Positions 51,645-60,857 of a stretch of DNA of 64,000 nt are shown piece by piece. The notes below the pieces were generated by a model. The model was not told where the DNA came from and made no database searches. It saw only the letters and a program-made list of their open reading frames with translations. A program made the position numbers and the translations under genes. Positions within the stretch are counted from its first letter, which is position 1; every line of letters begins with the position of its first letter. Source of the stretch: Zeimonas sp964481165 (lineage in GTDB: Bacteria > Pseudomonadota > Gammaproteobacteria > Burkholderiales > Burkholderiaceae_E); the NCBI GenBank assembly GCA_964481165.1, contig CAYZYC010000001.1:1-64000 (forward strand). Reading direction: 5' to 3'.

Positions 51645-52466
51645 ATGTGCCTGGTCTCCTTTTCGCTGGACGCGCACGACGAGTACGCGTTGCTGATCGC
51701 AGCCAACCGCGACGAGTTCTACGCGCGTGAAGCGGCGCCGGCCGCCTGGTGGGCCGATCGTCCCGACGTCTACGGCGGACGCGACCTGCGCGCCGGCGGC
51801 AGCTGGCTCGCGGTCGATCGCAACGGGCGCGTCGCGGCCGTGACCAACGTGCGCGAAGCCGAGCCGACGAGCGGGCCGCGTTCGCGCGGCGAACTCGTTG
51901 CCGGTTTCGTCGGCGCCACGATTCCGGCGCACGACTACGCCGGGTCGGTGCTGGCGCATGCCGACGAATACGCGGGATTCAACCTGCTGTTGTTCGATCC
52001 CGCTTCGTCGACGCCCGCGATGTTCGTTTCGAATCGCGATCCGCGGCGTGCCTGCGCGGTGGATCGCGGCGTGCACGGGCTTTCCAACGGCACGCTCGAT
52101 GCGAGCTGGCCGAAGGTGCGTCGGATGTCCGAGCGGATCGTGCATGCGATCGGTCGTCGTGAAGCGCCGCTCGAAGCGACCCTGCTCGATGCGCTCGCCG
52201 ATCGCACGCCGTCGCGCGACGAGGACCTCCCCGACACCGGGGTCGGGATCGATCGCGAGCGCATGCTGTCTTCGACGATGGTCTTCTCGCCCGGCCTCGG
52301 CTACGGAACGCGCGCTTCGACGGTGATAGCGATCCGCCGCGACGGGCAGGTGCGCGTCGTCGAACGCAGCTGGGTCGCGGGCGGTGCCGCGCCGCAACGC
52401 TCGGGCGATCGGCGCACGCGTTTTCGACTGCCGGCCCGGGTGAGCGCCGCGCTCAACGCGACCTGA
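51645..52466 (+). CDS. NRDE (TANGO2-like) family protein
   Basis: A 273-residue protein with the N-terminal motif that names the family: MCLVSF followed by IAANRDEFYAREA, with Cys2 positioned as in N-terminal nucleophile hydrolases, and DLRAGGSWLAVDRNGRVAAVTN. Eukaryotic TANGO2 has been linked to haem and lipid handling; the bacterial role is unsettled. Last of the ygfZ-DUF4936-NRDE unit. Its 3' end overlaps the convergent GNAT gene by 14 bases. Confidence 0.88.
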   Translation: MCLVSFSLDAHDEYALLIAANRDEFYAREAAPAAWWADRPDVYGGRDLRAGGSWLAVDRNGRVAAVTNVREAEPTSGPRSRGELVAGFVGATIPAHDYAGSVLAHADEYAGFNLLLFDPASSTPAMFVSNRDPRRACAVDRGVHGLSNGTLDASWPKVRRMSERIVHAIGRREAPLEATLLDALADRTPSRDEDLPDTGVGIDRERMLSSTMVFSPGLGYGTRASTVIAIRRDGQVRVVERSWVAGGAAPQRSGDRRTRFRLPARVSAALNAT

Positions 52467-52944
52467 GGCTGCGCCGCATCGTGACGTGCGGGATTCCGGC
52501 CTCGTAGTACGTGTCGCCAACCGGCGCGAATCCCTGCGCAGCGTAGAACGACGCGACGTACTGCTGCGCATGCAGCTCGACTTCCCGGTCGCCGCGCGCC
52601 GCTGCGACCGCGACGAGTTCGCCGAGAATGCGCCGCCCGATTCCGCTGCGGCGTTCGTCCGAGAGCACCGCCATCCGCCCGATGCGCCCCTCCGGCAACA
52701 GACGGCCGGTGCCGACAGGATGCCGGCCGCGATACGCAACGCAATGCACGGCCTGCGCGTCGCGTTCGTCGTGTTCGAGTTCGAGCGGGATGCCCTGTTC
52801 GCGAACGAAGACGGCGGTGCGCACCGCGAGCGCATCGGCGCCGAACTCCGCCCAGTTGCCGGTGCGCAGCGCGACGCCGCGGCTCGATCCGTCGGCCGAC
52901 GAATCGTCGTGCGTCGCGTCGCGATCGGCAGGCGTCGGGCTCAC
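52453..52944 (-). CDS. GNAT-family N-acetyltransferase
   Basis: A 163-residue GNAT protein. VREQGIPLELEHDERDAQAVHCVA and GTGRLLPEGRIGRMAVLSDERRSGIGRRIL hold strands 2-4 and the acetyl-CoA loop (RRSGIG), and YAAQGFAPVGDTYYEAGIPH is the usual C-terminus of the ElaA/YitI-like group. Substrate unknown. The GTG start overlaps the stop of the upstream hydrolase (GTGA), making it the last gene of the catabolic operon. Confidence 0.86.
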   Translation of the reverse strand: MSPTPADRDATHDDSSADGSSRGVALRTGNWAEFGADALAVRTAVFVREQGIPLELEHDERDAQAVHCVAYRGRHPVGTGRLLPEGRIGRMAVLSDERRSGIGRRILGELVAVAAARGDREVELHAQQYVASFYAAQGFAPVGDTYYEAGIPHVTMRRSLRSR

Positions 52945-53912
52945 GGGCGCGCCTTGCGGATGCGCGGCGCTTCGTCGGCAAGCGCATCGCGCAGCGCCGC
53001 GCACGCGTCGTCGTGCAGGCGCCGCGCCGCCTGCACGTAGCCGGCGTGGTGCAGGAAGCCGTGGATCATGCCGTCGTACCGTTCGAAGTGCACGGGAACG
53101 CCGGCGTCGCGCAGCCGCTGCGCGTACCGGCGGTCCTCGTCGTACAGCGGATCGTATTCCGCCGCGGCGATCCACGCCGGCGCGACGCCGCGCAGGTCCG
53201 CGGCCGCAAGCGGGGCGAAGCGCCAGTCCTCGCGATCGCGGGCGTCGCGCAATGCGCCTTCGAAGAACCACTGGATCAGGTCGTCGTCGAGCAGGTATCC
53301 CTTCGCCAGCCGGCGGTGCGATTCGCTGTCCTGCCAGCTCGCCAGGCCCGGATAGAACAGCAGCTGCAGCGCCAGCGGCCAGTCGAGATCGCGCGCGTGG
53401 ATCGCGCAGGCGGCGGCCACCGTTCCACCGGCGCTGTCGCCACCGACCGCGATGCGCTGCGCGTCGACGCCGAGTGCAGGCGCTTCGCGGCGCAGCCAGG
53501 CCAGCGCTTCGAAGGCATCGTCGTGCGCGGCCGGAAACCGGTGTTCGGGCGCCAGTCGGTAGTCGACCGAATAGACGAGGCAATCGCCGCCGTTTGCGAG
53601 CATGCGGCACGCGCGGTCGTGCGTGTCGATCGAGCCGATCGTGAACCCGCCGCCGTGAAAGAACAGCAATGCCGGCCGCGGGTCGCTCCAGGCGTGCGGC
53701 CACGGCGCGTATTCCCGTATGCGCAGCGCGCGGCCAGGGAACTCGACGACGTGATCCGACGTGGCGTGGATCGGCGGCGGCACGATGTCGAGCGTGGCCG
53801 ACGCCTTCGCATAGTGCTCGCGCGCCGCGGCGACCCCGGCCTTCGGATACGGCGGCGTGCGCGAGCGCTGCGCCCATTGCAGTATCAGCGCGACCTGCGG
53901 ATCGACGGGCAT
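52941..53912 (-). CDS. Alpha/beta hydrolase, hormone-sensitive-lipase type esterase
   Basis: A 323-residue esterase of the HSL family. The oxyanion loop HGGGFTIGS and nucleophile elbow GDSAGGTVAAA are present, with the aspartate in AEYDPLYDED and the histidine in GMIHGFLHH completing the triad. Such enzymes cleave short acyl esters in the cytoplasm and could release an alcohol or acid for the dehydrogenases of the same operon. It follows the upstream SDR by two bases. Confidence 0.9.
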   Translation of the reverse strand: MPVDPQVALILQWAQRSRTPPYPKAGVAAAREHYAKASATLDIVPPPIHATSDHVVEFPGRALRIREYAPWPHAWSDPRPALLFFHGGGFTIGSIDTHDRACRMLANGGDCLVYSVDYRLAPEHRFPAAHDDAFEALAWLRREAPALGVDAQRIAVGGDSAGGTVAAACAIHARDLDWPLALQLLFYPGLASWQDSESHRRLAKGYLLDDDLIQWFFEGALRDARDREDWRFAPLAAADLRGVAPAWIAAAEYDPLYDEDRRYAQRLRDAGVPVHFERYDGMIHGFLHHAGYVQAARRLHDDACAALRDALADEAPRIRKARP

Positions 53913-53914
53913 GT

Positions 53915-54787
53915 TCAGCGAGCACGACCGGCGACGCCGGGCTTGAAAGTGTACGGGTCGCTCGGGTTGCGCTGCGCGACGATGTCGCGCAGGCGCAGTT
54001 CGACCGAATCTAGGATGCCCGGATGCGTGATCACGTAGAAACGGTTCTCGCGGATCGCCTCGAAGGTCATCCGCGCGACCTGTTCGGCGGTGATGCGTCC
54101 CGACGATACGGCCTTCATCGAAGCCTCTTGCGCGGCGCGCATCGACGCGGTCGGCGCCGCGCCATCGCGCAGTTCGGCCGGGCGGTTGCGCTGCGACTGC
54201 GCGATCCCGGTGGGAACGAACGCCGGACACAGCAGCGTCACGCCGATCGATGCGCCGACCTGGCGCAGGTCGTGGTACAGCGTCTCGGTCAGCGCGACGA
54301 CGCCGTGCTTGCCGACGTTGTAGACACCCATCGTCTGCGGCGCGAGCAGGCCGGCGACCGACGCCGTGTTCACCACGTGGCAGGCGTCGCGCTGCGCGAG
54401 CATGATCGGAACGAAGGCGCGCACTCCGTGGATGACGCCCCACAGGTTCACGCCGAGCACCCACTGCCAGTCGTTCGCAGTCGTCTCCCAGACGAGTCCG
54501 CCCGCGGCCACGCCGGCGTTGTTGAACAGCAGGTGCACCGCGCCGTAGCGTTCGAGCGTGCGTTGCGCCAGGCGTTCGACATCCTCGGCGCGGCGCACGT
54601 CGACGATCTCGCCGAACGCCTCGGCGCCCTGCCCGCGTAGTTCGTCGACGACCGCCTGCAGCGCCTGCGCCTCGACGTCGGCCAGCGCGAGCTTCATGCC
54701 GAGCGACGCACCGATGCGCGCGAACTCGCGGCCGAAACCGCTGGCCGCGCCGGTGATCACCGCGACCCGTCCGGCGAAATCGTCCAT
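53915..54787 (-). CDS. Short-chain dehydrogenase/reductase
   Basis: A 290-residue SDR with TGAASGFG cofactor loop, LADVEA (aspartate, hinting at NAD), NNAG and the active pair in GVYNVGKHGVVA. An expanded C-terminal substrate region of about 50 residues (AELRDGAAPTASMRAAQEAS onwards) is typical of the longer SDRs in lipid and steroid catabolic clusters. It lies five bases after the MDR gene in the minus-strand operon. Substrate unknown. Confidence 0.9.
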   Translation of the reverse strand: MDDFAGRVAVITGAASGFGREFARIGASLGMKLALADVEAQALQAVVDELRGQGAEAFGEIVDVRRAEDVERLAQRTLERYGAVHLLFNNAGVAAGGLVWETTANDWQWVLGVNLWGVIHGVRAFVPIMLAQRDACHVVNTASVAGLLAPQTMGVYNVGKHGVVALTETLYHDLRQVGASIGVTLLCPAFVPTGIAQSQRNRPAELRDGAAPTASMRAAQEASMKAVSSGRITAEQVARMTFEAIRENRFYVITHPGILDSVELRLRDIVAQRNPSDPYTFKPGVAGRAR

Positions 54788-54792
54788 GACGT

Positions 54793-55791
54793 TCAGGCGA
54801 GCCGGACGAGCTGCTTGCCGACGTTGCGTCCCGCGAGCAGCCCGATGAACGCTTCGGGAGCCTGTTCGAGCCCCTGCGCGACGGTTTCGCGATAGCGCAG
54901 TTGGCTGCTCGCCACGAGGGCACCGAGTTCGTGCAGCGCCGTCGGCCACACGTCCATGTGTTCGGAGACGATGAAGCCCTCGACGCGCAGGCGGTTGACG
55001 AGCACCGAACGGAACTGCGTCATCGGCATCGGTTGTCCGCTGTAGCCCGAGATCAGCCCGCAGACGGCGACGCGTCCGAACGCGTTCATGCGCCGCAGGA
55101 CCGTGTCGAGCACTTCGCCGCCGACGTTCTCGAACAGCCCGTCGACGCCGTCGGGCGTGGCCGCACGCAGGTCGTCGTACAGGCGCCCCGCCTTGTAGTC
55201 GACACACGCATCGAAGCCGTATTCATCGGTGACGATGCCGCACTTGAGCGGGCCTCCGGCGATTCCGACGACGCGGCAGCCGGCGCGCTTCGCAAGTTGC
55301 CCGACGACCGAACCGACGGCGCCGCTCGCTGCCGAAACGACGATCGTCTCGCCCGGCTTCGGGACGATGATCCGGTTCAGTCCGTACCAGGCGGTGACGC
55401 CCGGCATGCCGACCGCGCCGAGATACGCCGACAGCGGAATCCGCGAGGTGTCGACCTTCATCAGGCTTCGGCCGTCGGACACGCCGTAGAGTTGCCAACC
55501 GAGCATGCCGACGACATGGTCGCCGGCGGCGAAACCCGGATTGCGGCTCTCGACGACTTCGCCCGCCGTGCCGCCGATCATCACCTCGTCGAGCGCCTGC
55601 GCCGCCGCGTACGACTTCGCGTCGTCCATGCGCCCGCGCATGTACGGGTCGAGCGACAGGAAATGGTTGCGCACGAGCACCTGGCCGTCGGCGAGCGGCG
55701 GCACCGGCGCTTCGTCGAGCCGGAAGTCTTCGGGCGATGCGAGACCCTGCGGCCGGCGCGCGAGCAGGATGCGGCGGTTCAGTGCAGTCAT
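54793..55791 (-). CDS. NADP-dependent MDR oxidoreductase (alkenal/curcumin-reductase type)
   Basis: A 332-residue zinc-independent medium-chain reductase. LSLDPYMRGRM near residue 50 is diagnostic of the leukotriene B4 dehydrogenase/curcumin reductase group, and VVSAASGAVGSVVGQLAKRAG is the NADP fold; no zinc cysteines are seen. These reduce the C=C bond of enones and enals. In this operon it could saturate an unsaturated ketone or acyl derivative. Start at 55791 preceded by GGAGAC. Confidence 0.9.
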   Translation of the reverse strand: MTALNRRILLARRPQGLASPEDFRLDEAPVPPLADGQVLVRNHFLSLDPYMRGRMDDAKSYAAAQALDEVMIGGTAGEVVESRNPGFAAGDHVVGMLGWQLYGVSDGRSLMKVDTSRIPLSAYLGAVGMPGVTAWYGLNRIIVPKPGETIVVSAASGAVGSVVGQLAKRAGCRVVGIAGGPLKCGIVTDEYGFDACVDYKAGRLYDDLRAATPDGVDGLFENVGGEVLDTVLRRMNAFGRVAVCGLISGYSGQPMPMTQFRSVLVNRLRVEGFIVSEHMDVWPTALHELGALVASSQLRYRETVAQGLEQAPEAFIGLLAGRNVGKQLVRLA

Positions 55792-55802
55792 GGGCGTCTC
55801 CT

Positions 55803-56579
55803 TCAGACGGCGGTCACGCCGCCATCGACGGCGAGGATCTGTCCCGTGATGTGCTTGCCCGCGTCCGAGCAGAAAAGCACCGCGGCACCCTTGAGGTCCT
55901 CGTCGTCGCCGAGCCGCTGCAGCGGCGTGCGGGCGATGACGTCGTCGCCGATCGTCTCGAGCGTCGCGCGGGTCATCTTCGAGGGGAAGAACCCCGGCGC
56001 GAGCGCGTTGACGGTGATTCCGTACGGGCCCCATTCGCCGGCGAGCGCACGCGTGAAATTGACCAGGCCGCCCTTGGTCGTGTTGTAGGCGAGCGTGGGG
56101 TTCGTCCCGGTCGGATTGCCCCGCAGTCCGGCGATCGACGCGACGATCAGGACGCGTCCGTAACCGCGCGGGATCATCGAGCGTTTGCCGATCTGCTGCG
56201 TGAGCAGGAACACGCCGGTGAGATTCAGGTTCACCAGCTTCATCCACGCTTCGAGCGGATGGTCTGCCGTGGGCGCGCCCCAGGTCGCGCCTGCGTTGTT
56301 GACCAGGATGTCGCAATGGCCGAGCCGATCGAGCGCGGCTTCGGCGAACGCGGTGACGGCGTCGGGCTGGCCGAGGTCGCTCGCGATCGCGTGCGCCTGC
56401 ACTCCCTGTCCCTGCAGATGCGCGACGGCCGCGTCGAGCTCGGCCTGCCTGCGGGCGGTCAACAGCACTTCCGCGCCCATTTCGCCGAGCGCCTCGGCGA
56501 TCTGCAGGCCGAGTCCCCGGGATCCTCCCGTGACGATCGCCTTGCGGCCCTGCAGGGACATCGCCTTTCGTACCGACAT
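55803..56579 (-). CDS. Short-chain dehydrogenase/reductase
   Basis: A 258-residue classical SDR: TGGSRGLGLQ cofactor loop, LTARR after strand 2 (arginine, favouring NADP), NNAG, catalytic serine in VASIAG and tyrosine/lysine in AYNTTKGGLVN, ending in GQILAVDGGVTAV. It resembles gluconate 5-dehydrogenase and 3-oxoacyl-ACP reductase relatives. GGGAGA supports the ATG at 56579. Third enzyme after the dehalogenase in the operon. Confidence 0.9.
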   Translation of the reverse strand: MSVRKAMSLQGRKAIVTGGSRGLGLQIAEALGEMGAEVLLTARRQAELDAAVAHLQGQGVQAHAIASDLGQPDAVTAFAEAALDRLGHCDILVNNAGATWGAPTADHPLEAWMKLVNLNLTGVFLLTQQIGKRSMIPRGYGRVLIVASIAGLRGNPTGTNPTLAYNTTKGGLVNFTRALAGEWGPYGITVNALAPGFFPSKMTRATLETIGDDVIARTPLQRLGDDEDLKGAAVLFCSDAGKHITGQILAVDGGVTAV

Positions 56580-56623
56580 CCGCGTCTCCCTCGGTGGCGT
56601 ACTTCGTGGCGTACCCGGCGGCC

Positions 56624-57556
56624 TCAGTGACGAAGCCCGCGCAGGTCGAACTCGGCGAGCGCCGCGCGCGCGACCGGGCCGCCCCACTCCGGAACGAAAT
56701 GCCCCGCGTCGGCCAGTCGCATCGGCTCGGGGCAGCCGCGTATCACCGAACGCAGCGGCAGCATCGCTTCCTCGCCGAGGACCGGATCACGCAGGCCGAT
56801 CGCCATGAAACCGCGCCCTTGCCACGACTCGCGCCACCACTGCCCGGCACGCGCCGACAGTTCGACGCCCGGCTCGTCCGGCGCCTCGGGAACGATGTTC
56901 GGGAACGCCCGTAGCGCGGCCTTGTACCGGACATCGGGAAACGGCGCGTCGTAGCCCGCGGCTTCCGAAGGGCTCATGTCGGGCTTGCCGCGCATCAGCA
57001 TCCGGCCCACGGCGAGATCGGGCGTGCGATTCGAGTATGCGCGCCATTGCTCGAAACCGCGTGTCGGACTCGTTCCGACCGCAAGCGCCGTGTTCATCAC
57101 CAGCAGCCGCGTGAAGCGGTCGGGCATGTCCGGAGGAAGCGTGAGTCCGAGCAGGCCGCCCCAGTCCTGGCACACGAGCAGCACGTCGTGCAGGTCGAGC
57201 CGTTCGATCAGTCGCTGCAGCAGCGTTCGGTGCCACACGAAGCTGTGCGCCGACTCGTCGACCGGCTTGTCGGAGCGGCCGAATCCCGGCATGTCGGGGG
57301 CGACGACGCGCAATCCGGCTTCGACGAACACCGGGATCATCCTGCGATACAGGTAGCTCCACGTCGGATTGCCGTGCAGGCACAGCGCGGTGCCGTGTTG
57401 TGCCGTGCCCTCGTCGACGTAGTGCACGCGCATGCCTTCGTAGCCGGGCAGGTCGTCGACGTAACGCGGCGCGAACGGGAAGTCGAGAAGCTGCTCGAAG
57501 CGCTCGTCGGGCGTGCGCAGGCAATTCACCGAATGCGCGCTCGGGTTCCGCGCCAT
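56624..57556 (-). CDS. Haloalkane dehalogenase, subfamily HLD-I
   Basis: A 310-residue alpha/beta hydrolase with the whole dehalogenase active site in place: nucleophile Asp131 and halide-binding Trp132 in CQDWGG, a second halide-binding Trp171 in the cap (FEQWRAY), acid Asp257 (GLRDPVLG) and base His286 (AGHFVPEWG). The oxyanion region HGNPTWSYLYR is also standard. Order and spacing match DhlA-type HLD-I enzymes, which turn haloalkanes into alcohols plus halide. Natural substrates of most HLD-I members are unknown; an epoxide or ester role is less likely with Asp as nucleophile and both Trp present. Confidence 0.9.
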   Translation of the reverse strand: MARNPSAHSVNCLRTPDERFEQLLDFPFAPRYVDDLPGYEGMRVHYVDEGTAQHGTALCLHGNPTWSYLYRRMIPVFVEAGLRVVAPDMPGFGRSDKPVDESAHSFVWHRTLLQRLIERLDLHDVLLVCQDWGGLLGLTLPPDMPDRFTRLLVMNTALAVGTSPTRGFEQWRAYSNRTPDLAVGRMLMRGKPDMSPSEAAGYDAPFPDVRYKAALRAFPNIVPEAPDEPGVELSARAGQWWRESWQGRGFMAIGLRDPVLGEEAMLPLRSVIRGCPEPMRLADAGHFVPEWGGPVARAALAEFDLRGLRH

Positions 57557-57563
57557 CGCCGGC

Positions 57564-58742
57564 TCAGACGATCTCGAACAGACCCGCGGCGCCCATGCCG
57601 CCGCCCACGCACATCGTCACGACGGCATTGCGCGCACCGCGGCGCCGGCCTTCGATCAGCGCGTGCCCGGTGAGCCGCTGGCCGCTCATGCCGTACGGGT
57701 GGCCGACGGCGATCGCGCCTCCGTTGACGTTGAGCCGCTCGTCGGGAATGCCGAGCCGGTCGCGGCAGTAGATCACCTGCACGGCGAAGGCCTCGTTGAG
57801 CTCCCACAGGTCGATGTCTTCGATCTTCAGCCCGGCGCGCCGCAACAGTTTCGGGACCGCGAAAACCGGCCCGATGCCCATCTCGTCGGGTTCGCAACCG
57901 GCCACGGCGAATCCGCGGAAGATGCCCAGCGGCTTCAGCCCGCGCCGTTCGGCGAGTTTCGCGTCCATCACCACGCACGCACCGGCGCCGTCCGAGAACT
58001 GGCTCGCGTTGCCCGCGCTGATGACGCCGCCCGGCAGCGCCGAGCGGATCTGCGAAACCGCCTCGAGCGTCGTTCCGGGGCGCCGCCCTTCGTCGTCGTC
58101 GAGCGTGACTTCGCGCGTGCCGAGTTGCCCGCTCGCCTTGTCGGCGACCGCCATCCGCACCGTGATCGGCACGATCTCGTCGCGGAACCTGCCCTCCTCG
58201 GCCGCCGCGCACGCGCGCTGCTGGCTGCGCGCGCCGTATTCGTCCTGGCGTTCGCGCGCGATCGCGTACCGCCGGGCGACGGTCTCGGCCGTCTGCAGCA
58301 TCGGCCAGTAGACCTCGGGTTTCGACCGGTTCAGGTGCTTGTCGAAGAACATGTGGCGATTCGCCTCGTTCTGCACGCACGAGATCGACTCGAGCCCGCC
58401 CGCGACGTAGACGTCGCCTTCGCCGGCGATGATCCGCTGCGCCGCCATCGCGATCGTCTGCAGGCCCGACGAGCAGAAGCGGTTGACCGTCGCACCGGCG
58501 ACGGTCACCGGGCATCCTGCCGACAACGCGATCTGGCGCGCGATGTTCGCGCCGGTGGCGCCCTCGGGAGTCGCACAGCCCATCAGCACGTCGTCGACTT
58601 CGCCCGCCTCGATTCCGGCGCGCTCGATCGCGGCGCGCACGACATGGCCGCCCATGGTGGCGCCGTGCGTCATGTTCAGCGCGCCGCGCCAGGACTTGGC
58701 CAGCCCGGTGCGGGCCGTCGACACGATTACTGCCTCACGCAT
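57564..58742 (-). CDS. Acetyl-CoA C-acyltransferase (thiolase)
   Basis: A 392-residue thiolase. The nucleophile Cys90 is in NRFCSSGLQ, the GHPYGMSGQR motif carries the histidine, and the C-terminal CVGGGMG has the second cysteine. It cleaves 3-oxoacyl-CoA with CoA to acetyl-CoA and a shortened acyl-CoA. The fadB-like gene lies 21 bases upstream, so together they carry out the last three steps of beta-oxidation. The ketoacyl thiolase (FadA-like) role is favoured over biosynthetic acetoacetyl-CoA formation by that context. Confidence 0.93.
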   Translation of the reverse strand: MREAVIVSTARTGLAKSWRGALNMTHGATMGGHVVRAAIERAGIEAGEVDDVLMGCATPEGATGANIARQIALSAGCPVTVAGATVNRFCSSGLQTIAMAAQRIIAGEGDVYVAGGLESISCVQNEANRHMFFDKHLNRSKPEVYWPMLQTAETVARRYAIARERQDEYGARSQQRACAAAEEGRFRDEIVPITVRMAVADKASGQLGTREVTLDDDEGRRPGTTLEAVSQIRSALPGGVISAGNASQFSDGAGACVVMDAKLAERRGLKPLGIFRGFAVAGCEPDEMGIGPVFAVPKLLRRAGLKIEDIDLWELNEAFAVQVIYCRDRLGIPDERLNVNGGAIAVGHPYGMSGQRLTGHALIEGRRRGARNAVVTMCVGGGMGAAGLFEIV

Positions 58743-58763
58743 GATTTCCGTTCCCCTGCGGTT

Positions 58764-60857
58764 TCAACCGTTGAAGCCGCGGCCCTCGGCCACGAGCCTT
58801 GCGAGCAATGGCGCGGGCTTCCAGAAGGAAGCGTCGCCGTGCGGATTCGCTGCGAAGTCCGCCATCCGGTTCGTCACGTTGTACAGGCCGACCATGTCGG
58901 CGTAGAGCATCGGTCCGCCGCGCCACAACGGGAATCCGTATCCGGTCAGGTAGATCATGTCGATGTCCGAGGCGCGCATCGCGATGCCCTCCTCGAGGAT
59001 CTTCGCGCCTTCGTTCACCAGCGCGAAGACGAGTCGATGGACGATCTCGTCGTCGGACAGCTTGCGCGGCTTCACGCCGATCGCGGCACGGTGCGCTGCG
59101 ATCAACTCGTCGACCGCGGCATCGGGCGCCGGGTCGCGCTTTCCGGGCACGTATCGATACCAGCCCGCGCCGGTCTTCTGGCCGAAGCGGCCGAGCTCGC
59201 AGAGCTTGTCGGCGATGCCCGGATACTCCATGTCGGGACGCTCGGCGCGACGGCGCTTGCGGATGTACCAGCCGACGTCGTTGCCTGCCAGGTCGCTCAT
59301 CCGGAACGGCCCCATCGCGAAACCGAACTTCTCGATCGCGCGATCCACCTGTTGCGGCGTCGCGCCTTCCTCGAGCATGTACAGCGCCTGGCGCAGGTAC
59401 TGCTCGATCATCCGGTTGCCGATGAAACCGTCGCAGACCCCCGAGACGACCCCGGTCTTGCGCAGTTTCTTCGACAACTGCATCGTCGTCGCGAGCACTT
59501 CGGGCGAGGTCTTCGCGCCGCGCACGATCTCGAGCAGTTTCATCACGTTGGCCGGCGAGAAGAAGTGCGTGCCGATCACGTCCTGCGGCCGTTTCGTGAA
59601 CGACGCGATGCGGTCCACGTCGAGCGTGGAAGTGTTCGTGGCGAGGATCGCGCCGGACTTCATCACCTCGTCGAGCTTGCGGAATACCGTCTCCTTGACC
59701 GCCATGTCCTCGAACACCGCCTCGACGACGATGTCGGCGTCGCCGATGTCGGCGTAATCGAGTGTCGGCCGGACGAGCGCCATGCGCCGCTCGACGTCTT
59801 CGGCGCTCATGCGGCCCTTCTTCGCCGAGCTCTCGTAGTTCCTGCGGATCGTCGCCATGCCGTTGTCGAGCGCTTCCTGCTTCATCTCGAGCAGCGCGAC
59901 CGGGATCCCGGCGTTGGCGAAGTTCATCGCGATGCCGGCGCCCATCGTTCCCGCGCCGATGACCGCCGCCGATGCGATGGTGCGGGTCGGCGTCTTCTCG
60001 GGCACGTCCGGGATCTTGCTCGCGGCGCGTTCGGCGAAGAACGCGTGCCGCAACGCCCGCGACTCGGGCGTCTGCACGAGTTCGAGGAACAGCCGGCGCT
60101 CGTTCGCCAGTCCTTCTTCGAAGTTTCCGCCGATCGAGCCGGCGATCGCGTCGATGCACCGGGTCGGCGCCGGGAAGTTCTTCGCGACGCTGGCGACGGT
60201 GTTCTTCGAGAACTGCAGGAAGGCCTCGGCGTCTTCGTGATCGACCTTCAGGTCGCGCACCTTGGGCAGGCCGCGGTTCTCGGCCAGCGCCCTGCCGGCG
60301 AACGCGACCGCGCCCTGGACGAGATCGCCGTCGACGATCTCGTCGAACAGTTTCGTGCCGGCGAACTTCTCGGACTTCACCGCTTCGCCGGTGACGATCA
60401 TGTTGACCGCCATCTCCAGCGGCACGACGCGCGGCAGGCGCTGCGTGCCGCCGGCGCCGGGAAGGATGCCGAGCTTGACTTCCGGCAGCGCGATCGACGC
60501 TCCGGGCGAGGCGACGCGGAAATGGCAGGCCAGCGAGAGCTCGAGGCCGCCGCCCATCGCGACCGCGTGGATCGCCGCGACCACCGGCTTGCTGCTCTGC
60601 TCGATCGTGCGGATGACCGTGTGCAGCGTCGGTTCGGCAAGCGCCTTCGGCGTATTGAACTCGCGGATGTCGGCGCCGCCCGAGAACGCCTTGCCCGCCC
60701 CGTGAATGACGATCGCCCGGATCGCGGGATCCGCCTGCGCCCGGCGCAGGCCCTCGACGAGGCCGACGCGCAACTCGTAGCCGAGCCCGTTCACCGGCGG
60801 GTTGTCCATCGTGAGGACGGCGATTTCGCCCTGGGGGGCGTAGTGCAATTGGGTCAT
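58764..60857 (-). CDS. Multifunctional enoyl-CoA hydratase/3-hydroxyacyl-CoA dehydrogenase
   Basis: A 697-residue FadB/FadJ-like fusion. The N-terminal crotonase part has FSGGADIREF and SLACHFRVASPGA with an acidic residue in LPEVKLGILPGAGGTQRLP; the NAD domain begins VIGAGTMGAGIAMNFANAG, and GTHFFSPANVMKLLEIV is the dehydrogenase signature. It hydrates enoyl-CoA and oxidises the 3-hydroxy product. First gene of the minus-strand operon; 184 bases separate it from trpS, in which I see no clear terminator or promoter. A GGAAG lies about ten bases before the ATG. Confidence 0.93.
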   Translation of the reverse strand: MTQLHYAPQGEIAVLTMDNPPVNGLGYELRVGLVEGLRRAQADPAIRAIVIHGAGKAFSGGADIREFNTPKALAEPTLHTVIRTIEQSSKPVVAAIHAVAMGGGLELSLACHFRVASPGASIALPEVKLGILPGAGGTQRLPRVVPLEMAVNMIVTGEAVKSEKFAGTKLFDEIVDGDLVQGAVAFAGRALAENRGLPKVRDLKVDHEDAEAFLQFSKNTVASVAKNFPAPTRCIDAIAGSIGGNFEEGLANERRLFLELVQTPESRALRHAFFAERAASKIPDVPEKTPTRTIASAAVIGAGTMGAGIAMNFANAGIPVALLEMKQEALDNGMATIRRNYESSAKKGRMSAEDVERRMALVRPTLDYADIGDADIVVEAVFEDMAVKETVFRKLDEVMKSGAILATNTSTLDVDRIASFTKRPQDVIGTHFFSPANVMKLLEIVRGAKTSPEVLATTMQLSKKLRKTGVVSGVCDGFIGNRMIEQYLRQALYMLEEGATPQQVDRAIEKFGFAMGPFRMSDLAGNDVGWYIRKRRRAERPDMEYPGIADKLCELGRFGQKTGAGWYRYVPGKRDPAPDAAVDELIAAHRAAIGVKPRKLSDDEIVHRLVFALVNEGAKILEEGIAMRASDIDMIYLTGYGFPLWRGGPMLYADMVGLYNVTNRMADFAANPHGDASFWKPAPLLARLVAEGRGFNG

